Shown here piece by piece: positions 1-5,611 of a stretch of DNA of 5,913 nucleotides. Origin of the DNA: Methylocystaceae bacterium (GTDB taxonomy: Bacteria > Pseudomonadota > Alphaproteobacteria > Rhizobiales > Beijerinckiaceae); the NCBI GenBank assembly GCA_003152255.1, contig PLZT01000433.1:1-5913 (forward strand). The letters are read 5' to 3'. Position 1 is the first letter of the stretch; each line of letters begins with the position of its first letter. The notes under the pieces are model-generated. The model searched no databases and had not been told where the DNA came from. It worked only from the letters and a program-made list of their open reading frames with translations. The translations under genes were made by a program, and so were the position numbers.

Positions 1-2
1 CA

Positions 3-176
3 AGACGAAGCGCGCCTCTCGCCATAGACACCGAGCTTTACAAAGCCCGTCACCTCATCGAAAACTTCTTCGGCAAACTCAAGGAGTTCAAGCGGATCGC
101 CCTGCGCGCCGACAAAACCGATCAAAGCTTCACAGCCATGATCCGCCTCGCCGCCGCGCTCATTAATTCGCGATGA
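3..176 (+). CDS. IS5-family transposase, C-terminal fragment (cut by window start)
   Basis: This is the last 57 codons of a DDE transposase of the IS5 family, probably the alphaproteobacterial IS427-like group. The frame is open from base 3 to the TGA at 174-176. The visible protein carries the motif RHLIENFFGKLKEFKRIA, typical of the C-terminal end of the catalytic domain in this family. The Glu of IEN (codon at 60-62) is the expected third member of the DDE triad. The following stretch, ALRADKTDQSFTAMIRLAAALI, matches the usual helical tail ending in an AAxxIxxR-like sequence. The two catalytic Asp residues would lie left of the window, so I cannot tell whether the gene is intact. The stop codon sits 14 bases before the presumed end of the element, as is normal for these compact insertion sequences. 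The family call rests on remembered motifs, not on a search. Confidence 0.8.
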   Translation, partial: RRSAPLAIDTELYKARHLIENFFGKLKEFKRIALRADKTDQSFTAMIRLAAALINSR

Positions 177-190
177 ATCTCAACAGGCCC
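175..190. repeat. Probable right terminal inverted repeat of the IS5-family element
   Basis: The bases just after the transposase stop read, on the reverse strand, GGGCCTGTTGAGATTC. This looks like the outer end of many IS5-family elements, and CTAG follows at 190-193, a target sequence seen for IS427-group elements. The left end of the element is outside the window, so the repeat cannot be confirmed by its partner. The boundary may be off by a few bases. Confidence 0.5.
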
Positions 191-306
191 TAGAGCAAGC
201 TCCGAAAAAGTTGATAGACTTTTTCGATAAGAGCTTGCTCCAACATTTTGATTTTGAGCGATTTCTTATCGTTCGAACGATTCCGTTCGAACGGAAAGCG
301 CTCTAG
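190..306. repeat. 117-bp palindromic MITE-like repeat
   Basis: The unit is bounded by the inverted heptamers CTAGAGC (190-196) and GCTCTAG (300-306). Inside is a long imperfect hairpin: GAGCAAGCTC (193-202) pairs with GAGCTTGCTC (231-240), and CGAAAAAGT (203-211) pairs with ACTTTTTCG (218-226), leaving a six-base loop and a four-base bulge. The right half has two copies of the perfect palindrome CGTTCGAACG (270-279 and 284-293). It encodes no protein. In design it resembles the palindromic intergenic repeats common in Rhizobiales genomes, which often start with AGAGC and end with GCTCTAG. It directly joins an IS5 end on the left and a truncated IS66-type gene on the right. Whether it is a non-autonomous transposon or a REP-like element cannot be settled here. 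Confidence 0.75.
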
Positions 307-560
307 TGCGCCAGCTGCAAGCCAAAATCGGGCGCGCGCAAGACCAGCTTCTGACCTTTTGCGACTATCCCGGCGAGGTCGACGCCACCAATAATGGCTC
401 GGAGCGAAAGCTGCGGCCCTGCGTGATCCAGCGAAAAGTCACCAATGGCTATCGCGCCATGTGGGCTGCGCAGGCCGAGGCGGATGTCCGCACAACCGTC
501 GATACCGCAAGGCTAAAGGGCGCAAACCCCTTTCAGACAATCCTCGACACCCTGGCCTGA
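306..560 (+). pseudogene. IS66-type transposase, C-terminal remnant
   Basis: Only the last 84 codons or so remain of a DDE transposase related to IS66 TnpC. The key stretch is VDATNNGSERKLRPCVIQRK, where the Glu of NNGSER is the expected third catalytic residue. It is followed by KVTNGYRAMWAAQ and a helical tail ending in TILDTLA. Related full-length proteins are roughly 450-550 aa, so about five sixths of the gene is missing, including both catalytic Asp residues and the zinc-binding N-terminus. The nominal GTG start at 306 is only the first possible start after the palindromic repeat, and an in-frame stop lies within that repeat at 255-257. The break therefore coincides with the repeat boundary. 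This is not a piece of the complete IS66 copy further right, whose C-terminus has quite different residues. It is almost certainly inactive. Confidence 0.8.
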
Positions 561-615
561 AGCCGCAAAACCCGCGCCCAAAAAATGCGGCTGGGTAATT
601 GCGGAAGGGTTGATC

Positions 616-894
616 ATGAGCTACATCGTAATGGTCAAACGTGGGGAAACAAGCTTCTGGTTTTCCCATGGAAGCGGTTGCGAGGCCGTCGCAACGGCTT
701 TGAGCCTCATACGTAACGGCAAGGTCGATGTTTCTACCACTTCGCCACGCGGGGTAATCTACAAACCCACGGACTTTCATCTGCTCATTTCGGCTGTGGT
801 TGAGGTTGATCGTAGACTTGCGCGTAAAAGTTCGTCGCTTCGATACGAAGAATTTGGGAAACCACGCGTTAGACAGCATGCTTACCGGCATTAA
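616..894 (+). CDS. Small hypothetical protein, 92 aa
   Basis: I do not recognise this protein. The ATG at 616 is preferred because a good Shine-Dalgarno sequence, GGAAGGG (603-609), lies six bases upstream. A TTG two codons earlier in the same frame would be too close to that site. The predicted product begins MSYIVMVKRGETSFWF, has a run of small and hydrophobic residues around EAVATALSLIRNG, and ends in a basic tail rich in Arg and Lys. No signal peptide, membrane segment or cysteine motif is apparent. The first 75 residues or so look protein-like, with alternating hydrophobics. The last 17 are less convincing, so the natural end may have been replaced by a rearrangement near 890. It stands alone between an IS66 remnant and a broken PAS gene on the same strand. 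A real small gene is plausible but unproven. Confidence 0.5.
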   Translation: MSYIVMVKRGETSFWFSHGSGCEAVATALSLIRNGKVDVSTTSPRGVIYKPTDFHLLISAVVEVDRRLARKSSSLRYEEFGKPRVRQHAYRH

Positions 895-907
895 CTTGCT
901 CTAAGCC

Positions 908-1251
908 TTGCCTGTGGGGGTTCACAAGACCAATGCCGATGGTCGCATCGCCTTTTACAACGACGCCGCAGCGGAGCTTTGGGGAAATCGGCCTCAGTTT
1001 GCAACCTTTTGGTGCGGATCCTGGCACCTTTTTGACCTGACGGCCGGCCCGTGCCCCATGATGAGCGTTCCGGGGCGGTGGCCCTGCAGGATGGCCGGTT
1101 GGTTCGTGGAATTGAGGCGGTTATCGTGAGTCCCAATGGCGCACGTGCGCCGTTTACGCCGTATCCGCCGCTTCTTACACACATGTCAGGTCACATCATC
1201 GGCGCAATAAATTTGCCCGCCGATATTAGCGCGCAAGAGCGCGGAAATTGA
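908..1251 (+). pseudogene. PAS-domain sensor protein remnant, frameshifted
   Basis: Two adjacent reading frames together give one PAS domain. The first (908-1033) reads LPVGVHKTNADGRIAFYNDA and continues through AAELWGNRPQF to WCGSWHLF, the front half of a PAS fold. The second (from 1036) reads PDGRPVPHDE, then VALQDGRLVRGIEAVIVSPN, then FTPYPPLL and GHIIGAINLPADISAQERGN, the rear half with its usual closing helix. The PDG and PHDE motifs fall immediately after the break, so the lesion is best placed in or beside the T5 run at 1029-1033 and is consistent with loss of one base. An in-frame stop at 902-904 cuts the protein on the left, and the frame closes with TGA at 1249-1251. Such domains usually sit in sensor histidine kinases or related signalling proteins, but no kinase or output domain remains. 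The residual domain should be non-functional. Confidence 0.75.
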
Positions 1252-1379
1252 ATCATCGCGACCACACGCTACGCGCCCGTGTCGAACAACTGCTGGCCGC
1301 CATCGTCATGGGGCCGGGGCATCCAATCGGCCCTCAAAATGATGAGAACATCCGCTTCTGGCTGCTTATGACCGAGGCC
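1252..1379 (+). other. Undefined scrap between the PAS remnant and the IS1182 element
   Basis: This 128-bp stretch has an open frame starting at the TTG at 1248, with the sequence VEQLLAAIV near its start. It continues to the edge of the IS1182 element, where insertion sequence takes over. I recognise no domain. It could be the damaged continuation of the PAS-containing gene or an unrelated gene cut by the insertion. The evidence does not support calling a gene. Confidence 0.35.
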
Positions 1380-1390
1380 GTGTGGAAACG
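1380..1390 (+). repeat. IS1182 element terminal inverted repeat, left
   Basis: GTGTGGAAACG, the perfect inverted match of 2942-2952. It lies 75 bases beyond the transposase stop. Confidence 0.75.
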
Positions 1391-1464
1391 TGATTTTTTT
1401 AATTTGCCGATAGCGGCCACGGATCGGCAAGAGAAGCAATGGCGCGCGTGTTCGGCCGACGAAT

Positions 1465-2904
1465 TCAGCCGGCGATGGCCTGCATGAGCGGCCTGACGCC
1501 GAAGATATTGACCATCCGCTTGATGTTGTAGGCAAGCACTTGCAAACTCATTTCAGTTTTGACCTTTTCAAGGGTCTTGGTCAGGAAATGGGTGCTGCCC
1601 ATCCACGCCTTGAGGGTTCCGAAAGGATGCTCAACGGTCTGTCGGCGAATGATCATGGCCTCTGGCATGCGGTCGAGCGTGGCTTGCATCCTGTCGAGCA
1701 CCGCTTCGTGCTCCCAGCGTTTCTGCCGTTTGACCTTGTCAGAGGTGCATTGGGGTTTGAGCCCGCAGGTTAGGCATGCCGTGAGGTTGCGATAGTGGTC
1801 CATATCGTCGCGGCGGTCTGAGCGTAATTTTCCCCTGGTCAGAAACTCGCCCGCTGGGCAGGTGTAGCGGTCGTTTTCGGCGTCGTAGATGAAATCCTGC
1901 ACGGTGAAGAGACCGCGGTTGGCGTTGCCTGAGGTCTGCGTCTTGGGAACGTAAGGCACCACACCTGTTCCCTCGCAAGCCAGCACCTCCTCGCCGTTGT
2001 AATAGCCGCGATCCGCCAGCACGGTGACTTCCTCGCATCCCGTCGCATCGCGCGCCTTGCCGCCCATGGCCGCCAGTTGTGACCGGTCGTTGCCGACATT
2101 GGTCACCTCGTGTGCGACGATCAGATGGTGCTCGGCGTCGACGGCGATCTGAACATTGTAGCCGACAATGCCCGTGCCCTTGCCGCTCGTCGCCATCGAC
2201 CGGGCGTCGGGATCGGTCAGGGAAACCTGCTTGTCGGGCGCTTCCTCGACCTGCCTTTCCATCGCCTTCAGGGATTGCATCTGCCGCCGCAGGCCTTCGA
2301 TCTTCTCCTTGATGCGGGTTGTCTTTGCCTCGGACACGTCGTCGTGCTGCCGGTCGGCGTGGTCCAACGCGGCCAGGTAGCGCGCGATGCTGGCCTCCAC
2401 CTGCTCGATGCGCTTGGCGACCTTGGCCACCGTGAAGTTCCTGTCGCGGTTGTTGACGGCCTTGAACTTGCTCCCGTCGACCGCCGCGACAGACCGGGTG
2501 AACAGGTTGAGTTGGCGACACAGCATGACGAAATGTGTGCAGGCCGCGCGGATCGCCGGCCCATTGTCGCGGCGAAAGTCGGCGATCGTCTTGAAGTCAG
2601 GCATCAAGCGGCCGGTCAGCCACATCAACTCGATGTTGCGCTGGGTCTCCCGTTCGAGCCGTCGGCTAGATTGGATGCGATTGAGATAGCCGTAAAGATA
2701 GATCTTCAGCAGCGTTGCTGGATGATAAGCCGGCCGTCCCGTCGCTTCCGGCGCAATACCGGCAAAGCCCATCGCCGCCAAGTCAAGTTCGTCAATGAAA
2801 ACATCGATGACGCGGACCGGATTATCGTCCGTCACGTAATCTTCCAAACTGTCAGGGAGCAGTGTCGCTTGCCGCCGGTCTTCGCTCTCAATGAAACGCT
2901 TCAT
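1465..2904 (-). CDS. IS1182-family transposase, 479 aa
   Basis: This is a full-length DDE transposase that would catalyse movement of its own element. The N-terminal half (about residues 15-130) has the DUF772-like region typical of the family, with HPATLLKIYLYGYLNRIQSS and the later motif MPDFKTIADFRRDN. The probable catalytic triad is Asp143 in AVDGSKF, Asp298 in VLADRGYYNGEE and Glu425 in RRQTVEHPFGTLK. Residues 160-225 are rich in Lys, Glu and Arg and look like a coiled-coil insertion. Cys349, Cys377, Cys380 and Cys386 form a probable zinc-binding site before the last catalytic residue. The ATG at 2902-2904 is preceded by the purine-rich TGAGGGGGCGGA, a usable ribosome binding site. The length fits the family norm and the frame is unbroken, so the protein may be active. 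Confidence 0.93.
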   Translation of the reverse strand: MKRFIESEDRRQATLLPDSLEDYVTDDNPVRVIDVFIDELDLAAMGFAGIAPEATGRPAYHPATLLKIYLYGYLNRIQSSRRLERETQRNIELMWLTGRLMPDFKTIADFRRDNGPAIRAACTHFVMLCRQLNLFTRSVAAVDGSKFKAVNNRDRNFTVAKVAKRIEQVEASIARYLAALDHADRQHDDVSEAKTTRIKEKIEGLRRQMQSLKAMERQVEEAPDKQVSLTDPDARSMATSGKGTGIVGYNVQIAVDAEHHLIVAHEVTNVGNDRSQLAAMGGKARDATGCEEVTVLADRGYYNGEEVLACEGTGVVPYVPKTQTSGNANRGLFTVQDFIYDAENDRYTCPAGEFLTRGKLRSDRRDDMDHYRNLTACLTCGLKPQCTSDKVKRQKRWEHEAVLDRMQATLDRMPEAMIIRRQTVEHPFGTLKAWMGSTHFLTKTLEKVKTEMSLQVLAYNIKRMVNIFGVRPLMQAIAG

Positions 2905-2924
2905 TCCGCCCCCTCAGCGGAATC

Positions 2925-2930
2925 ATTTTA
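2925..2930 (-). promoter_or_regulatory. Possible -10 box for the IS1182 transposase
   Basis: On the minus strand TAAAAT lies 20 bases upstream of the start codon, inside the element end. No good -35 hexamer stands at the right distance. The matching position falls on the terminal repeat GTGTGG, so this is only a tentative assignment. Confidence 0.25.
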
Positions 2931-2941
2931 ACAGATCAATG

Positions 2942-2952
2942 CGTTTCCACAC
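2942..2952 (-). repeat. IS1182 element terminal inverted repeat, right
   Basis: CGTTTCCACAC, the inverted partner of 1380-1390. It lies 37 bases beyond the start codon of the transposase. Confidence 0.75.
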
Positions 2953-3106
2953 AGGCTGGACCCCATGCGGTCGTCCCCCCCCCCCCGGCCTTGGCCAAGC
3001 TGCAAAATTAGCAATAAGTTCCGCACCGGAATTTTGCGCACAAGAATGCCCCGGTTTTTCAGCGGCTTGTATTCGGAGCGAAATTTTTGATATTCGTGAC
3101 AAGGCT
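2953..3106. other. Host-derived scrap between the IS1182 and IS66 elements
   Basis: About 160 bp remain between the two insertion sequences. Short frames are open on both strands, but none carries a recognisable motif or a plausible start, and codon use is not persuasive. The stretch includes a 12-base C run and a small interrupted palindrome, TTCCG-CAC-CGGAA, at about 3019-3031. Before the IS66 insertion it was continuous with the sequence now starting at 5620, so it was probably the upstream part of the intergenic region of the Crp/Fnr-like gene. Confidence 0.5.
2975..2986 (+). repeat. Homopolymer run of 12 C
   Basis: Twelve consecutive C residues lie 22 bases outside the right end of the IS1182 element. 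Runs of this length are prone to slipped-strand mispairing and to sequencing error. No confident gene covers it, so a phase-variation role is not supported by the context. Confidence 0.85.
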
Positions 3107-3114
3107 GCAATGTC
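3107..3114 (+). repeat. IS66 target site duplication, left copy
   Basis: GCAATGTC immediately precedes the left terminal repeat and is identical to 5612-5619. Eight bases is the duplication length expected for the IS66 family. Confidence 0.93.
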
Positions 3115-3128
3115 GTAACCGGTGTTTT
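3115..3128 (+). repeat. IS66 terminal inverted repeat, left
   Basis: GTAACCGGTGTTTT, a perfect inverted match to 5598-5611. Its innermost base is already the last base of the tnpC stop codon, so the gene runs right to the end of the element. Confidence 0.93.
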
Positions 3129-4660
3129 CAGGCCACGTCTTTGAGCGCGGCGGGTGGTGAGTAGGCCCAGGGGAGAAGCGCGTCGATCGTGCTGTGGAGA
3201 TGGCCGTTGACGATTTTCGTAAGGGCGTCCGCGAGGTAGGCCTGCGGATCGACACCGGAGAGTTTGCAGGTTTCCACGAGCGAAGCGATGATCGCCCAAT
3301 GCTCGCCGCCGCCGTCGGAGCCGGCGAAGAGCGCGTTTTTTCGGTTCAGCGCGATCGGGCGGATCGAGCGCTCGACGATGTTGGAGTCGATCTCGATGCG
3401 CCCGTCGTCGACGAAGCGGGTCAGCCCCTCCCAGCGCGACAATGCATAGCGGATCGCTTCGGCGAGCTTGGTCTTCTGGCTGATCAGCGCAAGTTTTTCG
3501 CGCAGCCAAGGTCCGAAGGCGTCGAGGATCGGACGAGACTTTTCATGTCGAGCGTCACGACGCTCTTCGGCGCCGCGGCCGCGGATGTCTTTTTCGATCG
3601 CGTAAAGGGCGGCGATGCGTTCGAGCGCTTCGCTGGCGATTGGCGCGGGGCCGGCGACGGCGAGTTCGTAAAATCTGCGACGGACATGCGCCCAACAGAA
3701 GGCGAGGTCGACGCCACCCTTGTCCGCGAGCACGCGGTATCCGGCATATCCATCGACTTGCAGCACGCCCGTGAAGCCCGCGAGATGTGCGATCGGCTGT
3801 TCCGCCTTGCGGTTGGGCGCATAGACATAGGCGACCGCCGGCGGATCGGACCCGCCCCACGGCGGATCGTCCCGCGCATAGGCCCAGAGTTGACCAGTCT
3901 TGGCGCGTCCACGGCCCGGATCGAGCACCGGCGCCGTCGTCTCGTCGGCGAAGATTTTGGTCGAGGAGCGGATGTGCTCCAAGAGGCGCTCATGCACGGG
4001 CCGCAGATGCCAGGCGGCGCGGCCGACCCAGTCGGCGAGCGTCGAGCGATCGAGCGCGATTCCCTGCCGGGCGTAAATCTGCGCTTGGCGATAGAGCGGC
4101 AAGTGATCCGCGTATTTGGAGACGAGGATTTGCGCGACCGTCTCCTCGGTCGGCAAGCCGCCTTCGATCAGCCGCGCCGGCGCGGGAGCTTGCACGACCG
4201 CGCCCTCACAGGCGCGGCAAGCGTATTTGGGTCGGCGCGTCACGAGAACGCGGAACCGCGCCGGCACGATGTCGAGCCTCTCGCTCACATCCTCGCCGAT
4301 CCTGTGAAACTGGCCCTTGCAGCAGGGACAGGCCTTGTCGCCGATGTCGACGATCGTTTCGATCCGTGGCAGATGCGCCGGCAGCGCGCCACGGTTCGTC
4401 CGGCGCTTCCTTGCCGCCTTCTCGCGTTCGGGCGCGGATTTGGCTTCCATCTCCGCCGCCGCGCCGGCCTCGGTCTGCTCGACCTCTTCGAGGGCGAGCA
4501 GCATCTGATCCTCGGGGAGCGTTTCGGCGCGACGCCCGAAACGATGACGCTGCAACTCTTTGATGATCTGCACGAGCCGCTCGTTGCGAACGCGCTCGGC
4601 GATCAGCATCGCCTTTAGTTCATTTGGATCGTCGGGAAGCGCCTCGGTCGCCTTCGTCAT
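3128..4660 (-). CDS. tnpC: IS66-family transposase TnpC, 510 aa
   Basis: TnpC is the catalytic transposase of the IS66 family. The N-terminus (about residues 10-60) is a leucine-rich helical region with the family motif RHRFGRRAE at 38-46. Residues 75-95 are very basic. A zinc-binding site follows, with CPCC at 111-114 and CRAC at 148-151. The DDE core begins with IFADETTAPVLDPGRGRAKT, giving Asp239, then LQVDGYAGY with Asp303, then the long helical insertion with CWAHVRRRFYELA. It ends with IEIDSNIVERSIRPIALNRK, giving Glu430. The C-terminal signature FAGSDGGGEHWA and the IDALLPW tail are both present. All expected residues are in place and the length is normal. The ATG at 4658-4660 lies 69 bases after the tnpB stop. 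No strong ribosome binding site precedes it, so translation may be weak. Confidence 0.95.
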   Translation of the reverse strand: MTKATEALPDDPNELKAMLIAERVRNERLVQIIKELQRHRFGRRAETLPEDQMLLALEEVEQTEAGAAAEMEAKSAPEREKAARKRRTNRGALPAHLPRIETIVDIGDKACPCCKGQFHRIGEDVSERLDIVPARFRVLVTRRPKYACRACEGAVVQAPAPARLIEGGLPTEETVAQILVSKYADHLPLYRQAQIYARQGIALDRSTLADWVGRAAWHLRPVHERLLEHIRSSTKIFADETTAPVLDPGRGRAKTGQLWAYARDDPPWGGSDPPAVAYVYAPNRKAEQPIAHLAGFTGVLQVDGYAGYRVLADKGGVDLAFCWAHVRRRFYELAVAGPAPIASEALERIAALYAIEKDIRGRGAEERRDARHEKSRPILDAFGPWLREKLALISQKTKLAEAIRYALSRWEGLTRFVDDGRIEIDSNIVERSIRPIALNRKNALFAGSDGGGEHWAIIASLVETCKLSGVDPQAYLADALTKIVNGHLHSTIDALLPWAYSPPAALKDVA

Positions 4661-4729
4661 GAACGAAGAAGACCATATTTTCCGCCGGTTTTCGACGAAC
4701 TTCGACGCCCTGATTCAATGTGTCGCAGC

Positions 4730-5086
4730 TCATCCTGGCAAAGCCGGCGCCGGCGTCTCCTTCGCCGCGCGGACGCGCCGCCAATCCAGCCCCTCGAGCA
4801 GCGCCGAGAGTTGCGCCGCCGACAGGCGCATGACGCCATCCTCGATCCTCGGCCAGCGAAACTCCCCGTCTTCGAGCCGCTTCGAGAACAGGCATACGCC
4901 CGTGCCGTCCCAGAAAATCAGCTTGATACGGTCGGCGCGCTTGGCGCGAAAAACGTAGATCGCGCCGCTGAATGGATCGGACTGCATCGTCTCGCGCACC
5001 ACCGCCGCCAGACCCTCCGCGCCCTTGCGGAAGTCCACGGGCTTTGTCGCCACCATCACGCGGACCGCACCCGTCGGCCCGATCAT
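4730..5086 (-). CDS. tnpB: IS66 accessory protein TnpB, 118 aa
   Basis: TnpB of the IS66 family (the IS66 Orf2-like family, unrelated to the TnpB nucleases of IS200/IS605) is required together with TnpA and TnpC for efficient transposition in the members studied. Its biochemical role is not well defined. The protein shows the family's characteristic core: VMVATKPVDFRKGAEGLAAV at about residues 10-29, then DPFSGAIYVFRAKRADRIKL, then IFWDGTGVCLFSKRLEDGEF, then RWP and a final segment with LSAAQLSALLEGLDW. Length is typical. Its start codon overlaps the tnpA stop in the four-base sequence ATGA (5083-5086 on the minus strand), the classic sign of translational coupling. The Pro/Ala-rich last ten residues are variable in the family. 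Confidence 0.94.
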   Translation of the reverse strand: MIGPTGAVRVMVATKPVDFRKGAEGLAAVVRETMQSDPFSGAIYVFRAKRADRIKLIFWDGTGVCLFSKRLEDGEFRWPRIEDGVMRLSAAQLSALLEGLDWRRVRAAKETPAPALPG

Positions 5087-5511
5087 TTGGCGGCCTTCAG
5101 TGCCCGGATCACCGCGGCGATAGTCTTCGCCTGCGCGCCATGTCCGACCCGAACCGTCACGCCGTCGACTTCGAGTTCGATCACCGGCGCTGGATCGTCC
5201 GGCGGACGCCCGCCTCTCCGCCTGCGCTTCTTGGGCGGGGCGTCAGTCGGAGCCTCCATGACCGCGGGAACGAACAGCGGCGGCGCGGATGCTTCCTCGT
5301 CGACCGGCGGCTCTTTGCGCGCCTGACGTCGCCAAGTGAACAGTTGCTGCGGCGTCAAACCATGCCGCCGCGCCACTTCGCACACGCTCGCGCCTTCCGC
5401 GCAACTTTCCGCGACAATGGCCGCCTTCCGATCCGCGCTCCACGTTCTCCGACGGCCCGCGCCCGTAAAGACCTCGATCCGCCGCGTCGGAGCCACATCA
5501 AGCTCCGACAT
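5083..5511 (-). CDS. tnpA: IS66 accessory protein TnpA, 142 aa
   Basis: TnpA is the small DNA-binding protein of IS66-family elements. I chose the ATG at 5509-5511, which gives MSELDVAPTRRIEVFTGAGR. The frame stays open back to a GTG at 5604, but that codon lies within the terminal inverted repeat and the extra residues do not look like family sequence. A helix-turn-helix is clear at about residues 41-62, ASVCEVARRHGLTPQQLFTW, preceded by RRTWSADRKAAIVAES. A basic patch, PPKKRRRRGGRPP, lies at 92-104. The C-terminal part, PVIELEVDGVTVRVGHGA, is the usual conserved end. The ribosome binding site is weak. The stop overlaps the tnpB start by four bases. Confidence 0.9.
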   Translation of the reverse strand: MSELDVAPTRRIEVFTGAGRRRTWSADRKAAIVAESCAEGASVCEVARRHGLTPQQLFTWRRQARKEPPVDEEASAPPLFVPAVMEAPTDAPPKKRRRRGGRPPDDPAPVIELEVDGVTVRVGHGAQAKTIAAVIRALKAAK

Positions 5512-5597
5512 GTGTTTATGCTCTGAAATCGAAATGTGTCGGAGCCCCTTGTCGCTCCAATTATCGTTGCCGATGCTCAAACAAAATAGGCGGGGGC

Positions 5598-5611
5598 AAA
5601 ACACCGGTTAC
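5598..5611 (-). repeat. IS66 terminal inverted repeat, right
   Basis: AAAACACCGGTTAC, the inverted partner of 3115-3128. It lies 86 bases upstream of the tnpA start, so the 5512-5611 interval must hold any tnpA promoter. Confidence 0.93.

Larger units (their letters stand above)
1380..2952 (-). mobile_element. IS1182-family insertion sequence, apparently complete
   Basis: The element is defined by an 11-bp perfect inverted repeat, GTGTGGAAACG at 1380-1390 and CGTTTCCACAC at 2942-2952, flanking a full-length IS1182-type transposase. Similarity continues inward imperfectly with a TGAT-plus-T-rich stretch, as expected of true transposase-binding ends. The element is 1573 bp, with 85 bp beyond the gene at its 3' side and 48 bp at its 5' side. 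No convincing target duplication is visible. The best candidate is AGGC at 1375-1378 and 2953-2956, which would need the left end shifted by one base. The exact outer bases are therefore uncertain. Confidence 0.8.
3115..5611 (-). mobile_element. Complete IS66-family insertion sequence, 2497 bp
   Basis: The element has perfect 14-bp terminal inverted repeats, GTAACCGGTGTTTT at 3115-3128 and AAAACACCGGTTAC at 5598-5611, flanked by a perfect 8-bp direct repeat, GCAATGTC. It carries the standard gene order tnpA, tnpB, tnpC, all on the minus strand and all with open frames. Length, gene set, GTAA outer bases and the 8-bp duplication all fit the IS66 family. The intact duplication and the undamaged genes point to a recent insertion. 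Confidence 0.95.

Noticed and set aside
190..306. CRISPR-like array or intrinsic terminator in the palindromic region
   Set aside because: There are only two short palindromes with no regular spacers, and the hairpin is not followed by a T run. The bounded, two-ended structure fits an interspersed repeat better.
1739..2521. Minus-strand open frame of 260 codons overlapping the IS1182 transposase in another frame
   Set aside because: Its composition is dominated by Arg, Gly and Pro, as expected from a shifted reading of a GC-rich gene.
2110..2931. Plus-strand open frame of 273 codons opposite the IS1182 transposase
   Set aside because: It is antisense to a clear full-length transposase, has no family motifs, and runs beyond the coding start through the element's end region.
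1248..3090. The open frame before the IS1182 element continues in register across the empty site (1379 joined to 2953) to a TGA at 3088-3090, giving about 89 codons
   Set aside because: It depends on no target duplication and on the exact length of the C run, and the joined product shows no recognisable motif. An open frame of this size arises easily by chance.
2891..3118. Plus-strand 75-codon open frame crossing the IS1182 right end
   Set aside because: It starts inside the IS1182 element and ends within the IS66 terminal repeat, so it is an accidental join with no ancestral integrity.
3194..4618. Long plus-strand open frame of 474 codons
   Set aside because: It lies entirely antisense to tnpC, whose catalytic motifs are unmistakable, and the translated product is Arg-rich without any recognisable domain. 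It is a high-GC shadow.
4730..5086. TnpB as an RNA-guided nuclease of the IS200/IS605 type
   Set aside because: The shared name is a coincidence. This 118-aa protein has the IS66 Orf2 motifs and no RuvC-like domain.
5512..5604. N-terminal extension of TnpA starting at a GTG at 5604
   Set aside because: The GTG lies in the terminal inverted repeat and the extra 31 residues do not resemble IS66 TnpA. The ATG at 5509-5511 gives a normal-length protein.
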